30,570 bases of DNA from Bacteroidota bacterium. GTDB taxonomy: Bacteria > Bacteroidota > Bacteroidia > UKL13-3. Shown here piece after piece: positions 1 through 8,157 of the stretch. The stretch spans positions 1 through 30,570 of the forward strand of contig RGVD01000004.1 of assembly GCA_010027395.1 (NCBI GenBank). The letters are read 5' to 3'. The notes under the pieces were generated by a model. It was not told the DNA's origin and ran no database searches. It saw nothing but the letters and a program-made list of their open reading frames with translations. Positions within the stretch are counted from its first letter, which is position 1, and each line of letters opens with the position of its first letter. A program made the position numbers and the translations under genes.

Positions 1-1
1 C

Positions 2-211
2 AATCCTGATTATTTGGTTGAGAGTTCGTTTAGTTATCCGATTTCAATCAATGGTAAACACCGCGAAAATATTGAATTTGCTTTGGATGCCAACCCTGCA
101 GATGTTGAAGCCACAGTGCTTGCCAACGAAACCGTTCAAAAATGGTTAGAAGGCAAAACACCTAAAAAGGTAATATTTGTTAAAGGTAAGATTGTAAATA
201 TTGTGGTTTAG
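2..211 (+). CDS. leuS: Leucyl-tRNA synthetase, C-terminal end (partial)
   Basis: This is the last 69 residues of a protein that begins upstream of the window; the frame is open from base 2 to a TAG at 209-211. The segment matches the C-terminal domain of bacterial leucyl-tRNA synthetase, which contacts the tRNA elbow. It has the 'ADVEATVLANETVQKWLEGKTPKKVIFVKGKIVNIVV' pattern, where the ending K-x-I-x-V-x-G-x-I-V-N-I-V-V is the family's usual terminus. The enzyme charges tRNA-Leu in the cytoplasm. The only in-frame start codon visible (TTG at 14) is internal and is not a real start. The gene points toward the minus-strand regulator at 295-1257, so the two are convergent. Confidence 0.93.
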   Translation, partial: NPDYLVESSFSYPISINGKHRENIEFALDANPADVEATVLANETVQKWLEGKTPKKVIFVKGKIVNIVV

Positions 212-239
212 CTGACAGTTGATAGTTGTTGGTTGTCAG
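212..239 (+). terminator. Weak stem-loop after leuS
   Basis: CTGACA (212-217) can pair with TGTCAG (234-239) immediately after the leuS stop. There is no U-tract behind it, so it is only a possible attenuated or factor-dependent end signal between two convergent genes. Confidence 0.25.
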
Positions 240-294
240 GTTAGATATCTTGAATCCAACACTCATCCCTTTTGCCTTGATCCTAGCTACTTTT

Positions 295-1257
295 CTATTG
301 GTTTATTTTCGTTTTCAAAGCATCCACTTTGTCAAACAATATTTTGAAAAACTGGTTGCGTTGCTTTTCGCTCTGACCACTAATTTGATTGGATTTTTGC
401 ATTAAATTTTTTATCCAATTCTCGTTTTCATTTACAAAAGCAGGGTTGCTAGTATTCATCATATTAAAAGTGTTATTACTAACAAAAGCCATTTTGGTGT
501 TCGACATTTGTACAATGATGCTATTGTTTCCGATCATCACCTCGCTTTTGAATAAAGTGAAGTTTTGTTTATCGTCAAGGTTTTTGCTGCTATGTTGCGC
601 TTGTGTTTTTAAGTTTTGCAAGATGCTTTCAACATGGTCACACATTTGAATGGCTTGCGCTTTATCTGTAAAGAAATCATTCTCCCAAAAATATTCGATT
701 TGTTTAAGGGTGCTATTCATGGTGTCTTCGCTCCATATTTCAACCGAAGAAGTTTGATTATAGTAAAAAAGCATTTGTTTGGTGGCATCCAACATGCTTT
801 CATCAATCAAACCTGCATCAAATTTCTTATGTGCAAAATCTTGATGGTTTACGATGCACTTTAACCAATAGAATAGTTTGAAGCAAGTAAACTCTTCATT
901 CGCAAAATGATGCCATATAGGCACATCATCGGCTGCATAAATAATATGGCTTTTATCATCTTTGGCGATATTGATTACATGTTGTAAAAGGGTATTCAGC
1001 CATTGACCAAAGTTATTTTTATCTCCTTCAACTTTTAAATAGGAAAAGTTAACCAACATATCCATGGAACCTTGCATATTCATATCAAATGAAACTTTAA
1101 AATGTTTCACCATTTTATCAATCTCGTGAACATTTACACTATCGGTGCTCAATCCTAGTAAATCGGCCAATTCATCGGCCAATCCTTTTCCGTTTTTTAG
1201 GCTGTTTTTTATTTTATCGATAAAGGCCAATTGTATGGCTTTTGCATTGTCTTCCAT
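295..1257 (-). CDS. BetR-like helix-turn-helix family regulator with a shortened HTH
   Basis: This 320-residue cytoplasmic protein belongs to a Bacteroidota family usually annotated as BetR-type HTH regulators. The long C-terminal part is well conserved: 'DVPIWHHF' near 113, 'FKLFYWLK' near 128, 'SVEIWSEDTMNSTLKQIEYF' near 180, and a C-terminal block with 'SEKQRNQFFKIL'. At the N-terminus, helix 'LADELADLLGLSTDS' (26-40) looks like the first HTH helices. The recognition-helix stretch that relatives carry next (about 'AYRRIRGEK', from memory) is absent, and the sequence goes straight to 'VHEIDKMVKHFKVSFD' (43-58). It may therefore bind DNA weakly or only regulate through protein contacts. The start is an ATG. 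It is divergent from the secreted-protein gene at 1454, and the gap holds repeated palindromes. Its ligand and targets are unknown. Confidence 0.75.
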   Translation of the reverse strand: MEDNAKAIQLAFIDKIKNSLKNGKGLADELADLLGLSTDSVNVHEIDKMVKHFKVSFDMNMQGSMDMLVNFSYLKVEGDKNNFGQWLNTLLQHVINIAKDDKSHIIYAADDVPIWHHFANEEFTCFKLFYWLKCIVNHQDFAHKKFDAGLIDESMLDATKQMLFYYNQTSSVEIWSEDTMNSTLKQIEYFWENDFFTDKAQAIQMCDHVESILQNLKTQAQHSSKNLDDKQNFTLFKSEVMIGNNSIIVQMSNTKMAFVSNNTFNMMNTSNPAFVNENENWIKNLMQKSNQISGQSEKQRNQFFKILFDKVDALKTKINQ

Positions 1258-1277
1258 AAGCTATAGGATTTTCATTT

Positions 1278-1412
1278 TTTGCAGTTATTGCAAGAGTAAA
1301 TAAAGTTTTGCATTTAATGCAAATAAAAAATTGCACGATATAATTATTGACGATGGATTTGCATATCATGCAAATGTGATAATAATATTAAGTATTCAGT
1401 GATTATTTGCAT
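1278..1412. promoter_or_regulatory. Array of TTTGCAT palindromes (putative operators)
   Basis: The divergent intergenic region holds repeated copies of one inverted-repeat motif. TTTGCATT-T-AATGCAAA (1307-1323) is perfect with 8-bp arms. ATTTGCAT-ATC-ATGCAAAT (1357-1375) is also perfect with 8-bp arms and a 3-nt spacer. TTTGCAG-TTA-TTGCAAG (1278-1294) is an imperfect copy. A half site ATTTGCAT lies at 1405-1412, and the complementary ATGCAAAT occurs at 1454-1461 on the annotated start codon. The array lies between the regulator gene (minus) and the secreted-protein gene (plus). This suggests cooperative binding by a dimeric regulator controlling both; the binding protein is not identified. 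Confidence 0.7.
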
Positions 1413-1453
1413 AACCTAAAAAGATTAAAATTTGTCACACAAATAATTCAATC

Positions 1454-2017
1454 ATGCAAATACAATTATTAAATCAGGCGAATAAAACAATGATCCTAAT
1501 ATTATTATTTTTTTCGGTTTCAAGTTTTAATACAGAAGCTCAGAATGTTGAGCTTAATCAAAAAAAATCTTATCGTTTTTACATTAATCAACCATTGGAT
1601 TTGGCTACTAAATTTAGAGCGACAGTTGAGCAACGCTTTAATCAGAAATATGCAATGTTGATTAATTATACGACATTTTATGGATTTTATCCAGGACAAC
1701 ATGGATATTTAGAATTGAGAAGATATAGTACCAATTCTAAAAATAGTGAGTATTTTCCCTATGTTAAACTAGGGATAGGAAACACATTTACATCTGTAGG
1801 CTTCTATGGTTTATTTGGTTTGGGTGTTGGTAATATATTTTATTTAACTAAGTCGCATAGATATTCATTTGATATTAAATATGGTTTAAAGTACTCTCCT
1901 GATGTTATTGGAAAACATGATATTTGCACGAGCTGCACTGGTCTTGGAGGTTTATATTATGTAACCGGCCCAGGAGCAATTATTGATATAAATATGAATT
2001 TCGGGTTGAGATTTTAA
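1454..2017 (+). CDS. Secreted outer-membrane barrel-like hypothetical protein
   Basis: This 187-residue protein has an N-terminal signal peptide: a hydrophobic core around residues 13-24 and a likely cleavage after 'NTEAQ' near residue 30. The mature part is rich in aromatic residues and alternating strands ('YRFYIN', 'FYGLFGLGVGNIFYL', 'YSFDIKYGLKYS') and ends in 'MNFGLRF'. A terminal aromatic residue after beta strands is typical of outer-membrane beta-barrels. A 'CTSC' pair occurs near 156-159. I do not recognise the family. An alternative ATG at codon 13 (1490) would give a more compact signal peptide and leave ATGCAAAT at 1454 as an operator half in the leader. It is divergent from the BetR-like regulator and probably controlled by the palindromes between them. 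Confidence 0.65.
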   Translation: MQIQLLNQANKTMILILLFFSVSSFNTEAQNVELNQKKSYRFYINQPLDLATKFRATVEQRFNQKYAMLINYTTFYGFYPGQHGYLELRRYSTNSKNSEYFPYVKLGIGNTFTSVGFYGLFGLGVGNIFYLTKSHRYSFDIKYGLKYSPDVIGKHDICTSCTGLGGLYYVTGPGAIIDINMNFGLRF

Positions 2018-2102
2018 GATTAAAAAGAGCATGGGAATTTTTCCTTTGGTCGAGGTTTTCAAAGAATAATTTATTACCTAGGGGAGTGAAAACTACATAA
2101 GA

Positions 2103-2120
2103 CTAGTTGTATTAAACTAG
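2103..2120. promoter_or_regulatory. Inverted repeat upstream of yiaA-type gene
   Basis: CTAGTT-N6-AACTAG is a perfect 6-bp-arm inverted repeat lying 38 bp before the ATG at 2159. It could be an operator or part of a leader hairpin. There is no independent support. Confidence 0.35.
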
Positions 2121-2158
2121 AAAAATTTCTGTGACATAAAGTTTATAACAACATAACA

Positions 2159-2557
2159 ATGACACAAAAAACATCAAATGCTTTTATTGCCGCATCTTGG
2201 ATGGCACTTGGCACAGGAATGGTTGGTTATTTAATTGGCCTATGGCGTGCCGAAATGCTCTTAAACGAAAAAGGGTATTATTTCACCATCCTTATGTTTG
2301 GCTTATTCTCAGTCATCTCTCTTCAAAAAAGTGTGAGAGATAAATTAGAAAATTATCCAGTAACCGACCTTTACTATGGTTTATGTTGGTTCGCCACCAT
2401 CTTATCAATCGTTTTGCTTGTGATTGGATTATGGAATGCAACTTTATTACCAAGCGAAAAAGGATTTTATGCATTTGCCTTTCTGTTGGCAATGTTTGGT
2501 GCCATTGCCGTGCAAAAAAATACCAGAGACAATCAGCAAAGTAATAAACTAGAATAG
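2159..2557 (+). CDS. yiaA: YiaA/YiaB-type inner membrane protein
   Basis: This 132-residue integral membrane protein has four predicted segments (about 8-28, 40-56, 71-93 and 101-119). It is an internal duplication: 'GLWRAEMLLNEKGYYFTILMFG' and 'LQKSVRD' in the first half reappear as 'GLWNATLLPSEKGFYAFAFLLA' and 'VQKNTRD' in the second. This is the signature of the YiaAB two-helix domain family. Its biochemical function is not known. It appears to be a single-gene unit with a terminator-like hairpin just downstream. The ATG at 2159 follows an A-rich leader ('aacaacataaca'), typical of weak-SD Bacteroidota genes. Confidence 0.85.
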   Translation: MTQKTSNAFIAASWMALGTGMVGYLIGLWRAEMLLNEKGYYFTILMFGLFSVISLQKSVRDKLENYPVTDLYYGLCWFATILSIVLLVIGLWNATLLPSEKGFYAFAFLLAMFGAIAVQKNTRDNQQSNKLE

Positions 2558-2879
2558 AATCTAATTTCAAATTTTTATAGTGAGTTGGATTGGATAAAAT
2601 CCAAGCCACTTTTTTTTGACTCATCAGAGATCGCTGTAAGATTTATGTTTCCATCAAATGTTGAATTAAATATTTCTATGATGAACAAGTAGTTTCTCCT
2701 GAAGATTTTTATAATAGCACTTGGCTTCAAATCGCTTGAGCCTAAAATGGCTTTGTGGTAATACTTCTACAAAATAAACTATTGATATTTTTTTAATGGT
2801 CATCATCAGAAAATATTGTATTATCGCTACTTAAATTAGTTTTTTCGACCTAAGTTGTCGGATATTCCATAAAGTAAGG
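2558..2879. other. Intergenic region of 322 bp
   Basis: It contains the terminator-like hairpin at 2585-2617 and, near the next gene, a short inverted repeat CGAC-N7-GTCG (2846-2860). The last bases before the ATG at 2880 read 'aaagtaagg', a plausible ribosome binding site. I see no ORF, tRNA or other RNA gene in the remainder. Confidence 0.5.
2585..2617 (+). terminator. Rho-independent-like terminator after yiaA-type gene
   Basis: TTGGATT (2585-2591) pairs with AATCCAA (2598-2604) around a 6-nt loop, followed by an eight-T run at 2610-2617. The stem is AT-rich and the T-run starts five bases after it, so it is a moderate rather than strong terminator. Confidence 0.5.
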
Positions 2880-4649
2880 ATGTTAAACTTAAGATATTAT
2901 TTTAGATTGAGGAAAGCTTTGCCAATGATTGTTTTATTGGCATTTAATCTATTCTTTTATTCACTTACAGCTCAAAATAAATCAGATAGCCTAGCCGAAT
3001 CAATTAAGCTTGAGACTGATATGCAAAAAAAAGCCCAAATGTTAGATGAGTTGGCCAATGAAATCAAAACCAAAAACCTACCAGTTGCTATTGATTATGC
3101 CATAAATGGATATAGAATTGCCATAGCTCATAACTTTATCAAAGAAATTGGGGTTAGTTGCAGCACACTTGGCTTACTCTATTCGTATTTAGACGATAAG
3201 CTTGATAGTGCTGTATATTGGAATAAAAAAAGTATTAACTATTTAATTATTACAAAAGATAGTTTCGAGATTTCTAGAAATTATAATCGCCTTGGTGTTG
3301 ATTATATTCTTATGAAAGATTACGTTAACGCAGCAAAATATCTGCTACCTGCGGTAAGTTGGGCTACAACTTCTAAAATAAAGGCCAGTGCTTTTAATAA
3401 TTTGGGGATGATTAGCAAAAAGAATGGCAATTATGCCAAAGCCATTGAATACTATCAAAGTGCTTTAAAAAATTATGAATTAATAAACTCTCCAGCAAGT
3501 CAATCTCGCACGTTGAGTAATTTAGGTTCTCTTTATATTCAGCTAAAAGATTATAATCGAGCAAAAGATTTATACGATGAATCTTATTCAATTTCAATAA
3601 ACATTAATGACTCAGAATGTATCAGTCAATCTTTAAATGGATTAGGCATTGTTACCCACAAACTAGGTGACTCTGAAAAGGCATTAAGGTTTTTAAAATT
3701 GTCGGCAGAAATTAATAAATCACTTGCTTTGAAGAATGAATATGCGCAACAAATGCTAATTATAGCGGATATTCATGGAGAACAAAACAAATACGATGAG
3801 GCCGAAGCAGAATATTTATCAGTATTAAAAATTTTTACTGAGTTGAAAGATAGTTTTACTATGTCTGCCGTTTATAATAATTTAGGAGATTTGTATTTTA
3901 AGCACAAGATGCTAAAAAAAGCTGCTAATTGCTTTGAAAAATCCTATCATTACTCGCTGGGTTTCACAGATGCAAATTACAATCGTTTGATTATAAAAAA
4001 CCTGAGTAGTATTTATGACCAATTAGGGGATACCAAAAATGCTCTAAAGTATATGAAGTTGTACGATGATCTTAACAATAAAATGGTAAATATAGCTGAA
4101 AACGTAAAAATTATGGAGTTGAATCATGCATATGATACAGCTAAGAAAGAAAAGCAAATCATTCAAAAAACAGCTGAAATTCAAGAGCTTCAAAGTGATA
4201 GAAAATATATTTATTTATTTATTGGCATCCTCATTTTTTCAATATTCTTAACACTTTACTTGTATAGAATCCGAGTTAATCGACAACATCAACTTGAGGA
4301 AAACATTCAATCTATTGATAAACAGATATCTTCACTCAAAATCGAAAATCAAGATTTGAAGATGAAATTGCAACAAACAGAATCAGAATTGCAAAATCTT
4401 GAGTCTAAATACAGTAAAAACAAAGATAAACTACCAGAGACCCATGTAAGTCTCTCAAAACGAGAGTATGAGGTACTTTTGTTTATTGCTGAAGGTCTAA
4501 GCGATAAGGACATAGCTGAGAAAATATTCGTTAGTGTCGCAACTGTAAGAACCCACATTAGAAGGATTTACGACAAACTTCTAGTAAAAAATAGAACTGA
4601 AGCGATTTCTATGCTTCATAAATATCAACTTATTAGCGAGGCAGCTTAA
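2880..4649 (+). CDS. TPR sensor with transmembrane segment and C-terminal LuxR-type HTH
   Basis: This 589-residue membrane-anchored regulator has a signal sequence (about 1-31), then a periplasmic tetratricopeptide region (about 60-400) with clear repeats such as 'ASAFNNLGMISKKNGNYAKAIEYYQSAL' and 'SRTLSNLGSLYIQLKDYNRAKDLYDE'. A transmembrane helix (443-462) and a cytoplasmic coiled coil (about 466-515) follow, then a LuxR/GerE helix-turn-helix (525-584: 'LSKREYEVLLFIAEGLSDKDIAEKI', 'VATVRTHIRRIYDKL'). This architecture is common in Bacteroidota, where TPR-LuxR membrane proteins are thought to signal from the envelope to promoters. No kinase or receiver domain is present, so it is a one-component design. 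The large secreted-protein gene follows 162 bp downstream and is a possible target, which is inference only. Confidence 0.88.
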   Translation: MLNLRYYFRLRKALPMIVLLAFNLFFYSLTAQNKSDSLAESIKLETDMQKKAQMLDELANEIKTKNLPVAIDYAINGYRIAIAHNFIKEIGVSCSTLGLLYSYLDDKLDSAVYWNKKSINYLIITKDSFEISRNYNRLGVDYILMKDYVNAAKYLLPAVSWATTSKIKASAFNNLGMISKKNGNYAKAIEYYQSALKNYELINSPASQSRTLSNLGSLYIQLKDYNRAKDLYDESYSISININDSECISQSLNGLGIVTHKLGDSEKALRFLKLSAEINKSLALKNEYAQQMLIIADIHGEQNKYDEAEAEYLSVLKIFTELKDSFTMSAVYNNLGDLYFKHKMLKKAANCFEKSYHYSLGFTDANYNRLIIKNLSSIYDQLGDTKNALKYMKLYDDLNNKMVNIAENVKIMELNHAYDTAKKEKQIIQKTAEIQELQSDRKYIYLFIGILIFSIFLTLYLYRIRVNRQHQLEENIQSIDKQISSLKIENQDLKMKLQQTESELQNLESKYSKNKDKLPETHVSLSKREYEVLLFIAEGLSDKDIAEKIFVSVATVRTHIRRIYDKLLVKNRTEAISMLHKYQLISEAA

Positions 4650-4786
4650 TCTCGCAAGAAATTTCTATCCTTAATTCTAATTACAAAGTCCCCTTTTTTT
4701 ATATTCTGCTGATAATAAGTTGTTTTTATTTTAATTAATGAGGCAAAATCATCAATTTTGATGACAAGGAAACTTGTTGTACGTGA

Positions 4787-4794
4787 TAAATTTG
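4787..4794 (+). promoter_or_regulatory. Candidate Bacteroidota -7 element (TAnnTTTG)
   Basis: TAAATTTG fits the TAnnTTTG consensus and lies 17 bp before the ATG at 4812. The nearest good upstream TTTG (4757-4760) is 26 bp away, longer than usual, so the assignment is tentative. Confidence 0.35.
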
Positions 4795-4811
4795 GTTAAA
4801 TTTTTAAAATT

Positions 4812-7739
4812 ATGAAAACTAAATTTTACTCAAAGCTACTGCTATTAGTTTTATGCAGCATGTCAATTAGGATTTCTTTTGGCCAATTGCCAATTAATGC
4901 ACCAAATGTGGAATCAGTTTATGGCGGGAGGATTACAGGTATGGCAGGTTATGCTGTTTCTTCCACTAACTCTCGCATTTTTTGCTCAACTGAAAGTGCC
5001 AACTCAGTATTCTACACGGATGTAACTACCCCAGCCACATCATCAGCAAATTTTTCTACATGGACTGTAATGCCAACTTTAAATGCAGATGCAAATTTGG
5101 GCTACATAAGCAATATGGCAGTGCACAGTGGTTCGGGTAGGTTGTTTTTCACTTATGGAAATAATCTATATTCAACATCCACAGCAGCGACTTCTAATAC
5201 TGTTGAAGCATCTTCAGGTCCATATAACTTAGTGATGATAAAAGGAGATTATATCTTTTTTAGTTCAGGTGGTAACTTATATTTTGGCACTTTAAATTCA
5301 ACTACTGGTGCCCTTACCTTATCAGCAGGCTCTCCAATTTCTTTTTCTGGGGGTGGGATGTCTAAGTTAATTGTAAACCCAACAAACAACTTGCTGTATT
5401 TTTTTGCTGAAGGTAGGAGTGGAACCGCTCCTAAATTGTATGTTTCATCATCAACATACACAGCATTCAATGGAAGTACTACCTTTTCAAACATAAGTCC
5501 AAGTTTATCAACCTCGGTTGATTGGTTAGCTTTTGGAATTGCCCCTTCAGGCAGATTATTTATTGGAGGTCATTATAACACCACTGTTACTACAAAATAT
5601 ATTGCTACATCAGATGACAATTCGGTTACATGGACAAGCTATAATTCTGGCATATCGGGCGTGTCCGGCAGTACTTTTGATTTTGCAGGTTCTGCCTCAT
5701 CATATTATGTTTATTACAGTAAAATGTATAACAATAATTTAGGAGCCAATGGTTCTTGGAAAGATTTTGGCGATCCAGGTGGATTTGAAACACATCCTAA
5801 TGATGGTGCAGTTTTGGTGGACCCTAATGATACCAATGTAGCGTATGTTACTACCGATCAAGGGATTGGCGTTTCAATAGATAGAGGTGCCACCATTTTC
5901 GAGATAGATAATGGAGTTGAGGCTGTTCAAGTATCTGATATCGTTATGACTAGCGATAAAAATACTGCATGGATTGCTTCAAAATCTGGTGTAAGAAAGG
6001 TTAGCAACTATCAATCTACTAAAAACTGGTCTAATGCGAAATTTCCGAATGGCGATGGTTCTCCATACTATGCAGTTGATATGAATAACAATGATACAAA
6101 TACTGTATATGTTGGCAATGTAAGGGTTTATAAAACGACTAACAGTGGAAGCAGTTGGAGTAAGGTATTCACTCCAGAAGATGCACCATATAATTGGGTT
6201 GGAATAGGTTATCATTTTGAAGCCATAAAAGTATGTCCATGGAATAGTAATATTGTTGTCGCAGGTGCTTCAATGGATGGATCAAACTATGGTGCATTGT
6301 TTTATTCAAATGATGGAGGTAACTCTTGGAACCAACAATATTTGCACGCTACATCAGGTTATTATGATGCAGATGTACTTGATGTTGAATTCAACCTTGA
6401 GGGTACAGATACAATTGTATATGTAGGTGTAGAATGGGGTGGGGGGCCTGGTGTGCCATATAGTATTTACAAGCTAACTCGCAGTGGCACTGCTTGGACT
6501 GTCGCTCAGGACATGCAATACACTCGCACAAGCACTGGTGCTGTAATTGTAGTTACCATTAAAGATATTTTTGTCAGTACAACAAGAGATACAATTTTTG
6601 CATGTGGAATAAATTCGACAGGAACACATGCAACACAATACTATAAAATATTAAGTGGTACTGGTAAATGGACACCTTTTGTACCATCTGGTTATTCAGG
6701 GATACCAAGCAATGGTGTTACAGCTAGCGCTATTACATATGGTGTAGACACAGCCTATATGGCCATTGGCAGTGATGTTTATTATTTCCCTGCTGGTGCT
6801 TCCTATTGGTATTTAGGATACAGTTACCCTGTTGGTACACAGATTAATTTCTTGTACTATGATGAATTATTGGTTGGAACATCAACTGGCTTATATGGAC
6901 ATGATGGAATGCAAAATAATTTAAAAATTATAAAGCAACCTGAATCAGTTACGAGATGTGCCCATAGCAATACTTTGTTTTATGTTGAGGCTAATGGTAA
7001 TGGCAACTTGAGTTATCAGTGGAAAAAAAATAATATACCTATAATAGGTGCAACAAATGATACCTTAGCGTTTTCAAATGTTTCAATTTCTGATTCAGGA
7101 ACATATACTGTAGTAATATCGAGCACAACAGGACTAACGGTTATTTCAAATACAGCTTCATTAACTTTATTAGCTAGCACTGCCATAAATACTAATCCAT
7201 CTAGCATGAATTTGACACTAAATTCAAATGCGAGTTTTACTGTTTCAGCAACGGGTACTTCATTAACTTATCAATGGTATAAAAACAACGTAGCTATAAG
7301 TGGAGCTACAAATTCAACATTCTCAAAAACCAATATTAATTTTAGCGATTCAGGTTCATATAAGGTGATTGTGAATGGTACTTGTGGGTCGGTAGCATCT
7401 TCATCAGCATACCTTACAGTTACATTGCCAGCCCCAAGCAATTTTGCTTTTAGTGTAAGATTTTATTTAGAAGCGTTTTATGAAAATGGTAAGATGAGAA
7501 GTGTTTTAAGGAATTCAGATGGTGTGAGTCCTATAAATCTTTGTGACACAATAATCGTTTCACTGATGGATTCATCCACTCGGGTAAAAGTATGGAACTT
7601 AAAAGCTATAGTAGATACCGCAGGAAAAGTTCAAATTATGATTCCAAATACATATTTAAATACCCGCAAATACATTGGTATCAATCATAGAAATAGTATC
7701 ATAGAAATAGTATCGAGACCTGGTCGGCAAATCCAGTAA
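4812..7739 (+). CDS. Secreted beta-propeller / Ig-like protein, N-terminal part of a frameshifted gene
   Basis: This 975-residue open frame has a signal peptide (about 1-24, ending 'RISFG'). A long Ser/Thr/Asn-rich region with BNR/sortilin-like propeller motifs follows ('SDDNSVTWTSYNSG', 'TTNSGSSWSKVF', 'YSNDGGNSWNQQY'), to about residue 710. Two Ig-like domains come next (about 712-790 and 795-875, each with 'YQWxKNNxxIxGATN' and 'SDSGxYxV'), then a conserved C-terminal block with 'INHRNSI'. The frame ends early in an unrelated tail, 'IEIVSRPGRQIQ'. The cause is a 14-bp tandem duplication at 7687-7714. With one copy removed the frame reads 'HRNSIETWSANPVMLSSASG' into the downstream Ca-binding tail, giving about 1065 residues. 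The intact protein would be exported to the cell surface or medium, with adhesive or carbohydrate-binding roles possible. As written, the product lacks its normal C-terminus. Confidence 0.8.
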   Translation: MKTKFYSKLLLLVLCSMSIRISFGQLPINAPNVESVYGGRITGMAGYAVSSTNSRIFCSTESANSVFYTDVTTPATSSANFSTWTVMPTLNADANLGYISNMAVHSGSGRLFFTYGNNLYSTSTAATSNTVEASSGPYNLVMIKGDYIFFSSGGNLYFGTLNSTTGALTLSAGSPISFSGGGMSKLIVNPTNNLLYFFAEGRSGTAPKLYVSSSTYTAFNGSTTFSNISPSLSTSVDWLAFGIAPSGRLFIGGHYNTTVTTKYIATSDDNSVTWTSYNSGISGVSGSTFDFAGSASSYYVYYSKMYNNNLGANGSWKDFGDPGGFETHPNDGAVLVDPNDTNVAYVTTDQGIGVSIDRGATIFEIDNGVEAVQVSDIVMTSDKNTAWIASKSGVRKVSNYQSTKNWSNAKFPNGDGSPYYAVDMNNNDTNTVYVGNVRVYKTTNSGSSWSKVFTPEDAPYNWVGIGYHFEAIKVCPWNSNIVVAGASMDGSNYGALFYSNDGGNSWNQQYLHATSGYYDADVLDVEFNLEGTDTIVYVGVEWGGGPGVPYSIYKLTRSGTAWTVAQDMQYTRTSTGAVIVVTIKDIFVSTTRDTIFACGINSTGTHATQYYKILSGTGKWTPFVPSGYSGIPSNGVTASAITYGVDTAYMAIGSDVYYFPAGASYWYLGYSYPVGTQINFLYYDELLVGTSTGLYGHDGMQNNLKIIKQPESVTRCAHSNTLFYVEANGNGNLSYQWKKNNIPIIGATNDTLAFSNVSISDSGTYTVVISSTTGLTVISNTASLTLLASTAINTNPSSMNLTLNSNASFTVSATGTSLTYQWYKNNVAISGATNSTFSKTNINFSDSGSYKVIVNGTCGSVASSSAYLTVTLPAPSNFAFSVRFYLEAFYENGKMRSVLRNSDGVSPINLCDTIIVSLMDSSTRVKVWNLKAIVDTAGKVQIMIPNTYLNTRKYIGINHRNSIIEIVSRPGRQIQ
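7686..7714 (+). repeat. Perfect 14-bp tandem duplication causing a frameshift
   Basis: ATAGAAATAGTATC occurs twice with no gap (7687-7700 and 7701-7714), preceded by a C that also fits the periodicity. Fourteen is not a multiple of three, so the second copy shifts the reading frame of the secreted-protein gene. Deleting one unit gives a continuous frame from 4812 to 8023 (3198 nt, divisible by three). Confidence 0.9.
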
Positions 7740-8023
7740 TGCTGAGCAGTGCATCGGGTTATAGCTTTATTAATTCTTCTAGTAAAGCTAAAGGTAATAA
7801 CTTAAGAAGCAATGGTTCTGGGGTTTATTTGATTTACAGCGGAGATATTAATCAAGATGGTTCGGTTGACTTTAATGATTATCCTGTATTAGATTTGAGC
7901 AGTAGTGCGGGTGATTTGGGATACTTAGCAACAGATTTAAATGGTGATGGTTCTGTAGATTTCAACGATTTTCCAGTTTTGGATATTAATAGTAACAATG
8001 GTATTTTTTATGTAACACCCTAA
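7715..8023 (+). pseudogene. Displaced C-terminal tail with dockerin-like Ca-binding repeats
   Basis: This is the out-of-frame continuation of the gene starting at 4812. It reads 'ETWSANPVMLSSASGYSF', then a Gly/Ser/Asn segment, then two EF-hand/dockerin-like loops, 'GDINQDGSVDFNDYPVLD' and 'TDLNGDGSVDFNDFPVLD', and ends 'NNGIFYVTP'. Similar paired Asp-rich loops followed by a short tail ending in 'V/I-x-P' close many large secreted Bacteroidota proteins. An ATG at 7739 could start a separate 94-residue protein, but it lacks a signal peptide and any convincing ribosome binding site. I therefore treat it as a stranded fragment. Its intact state argues for a recent or reversible event, or a sequence/assembly error. 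Confidence 0.8.
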
Positions 8024-8051
8024 AGAATAAAATTTTCAGGCCTAAATTTTC

Positions 8052-8094
8052 AAATAGGCCCATTCATTTTTAATTGATTGGGCCTATTTTATTT
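8052..8094 (+). terminator. Strong terminator after the secreted-protein gene
   Basis: AAATAGGCCCA (8052-8062) pairs perfectly with TGGGCCTATTT (8079-8089) around a 16-nt loop, followed by a T-rich tail. It lies 29 bp after the stop of the displaced tail, consistent with the fragment belonging to the upstream transcription unit. Confidence 0.85.
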
Positions 8095-8157
8095 ATAGTA
8101 TTTAATTATAATGTAATTTTTCTGCCTGATGCAATATGGCTCATAATCAATTATTAA

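Noticed and set aside
14..211. A separate 65-residue gene starting at TTG 14
   Set aside because: The frame continues to the window edge and is the C-terminus of leucyl-tRNA synthetase.
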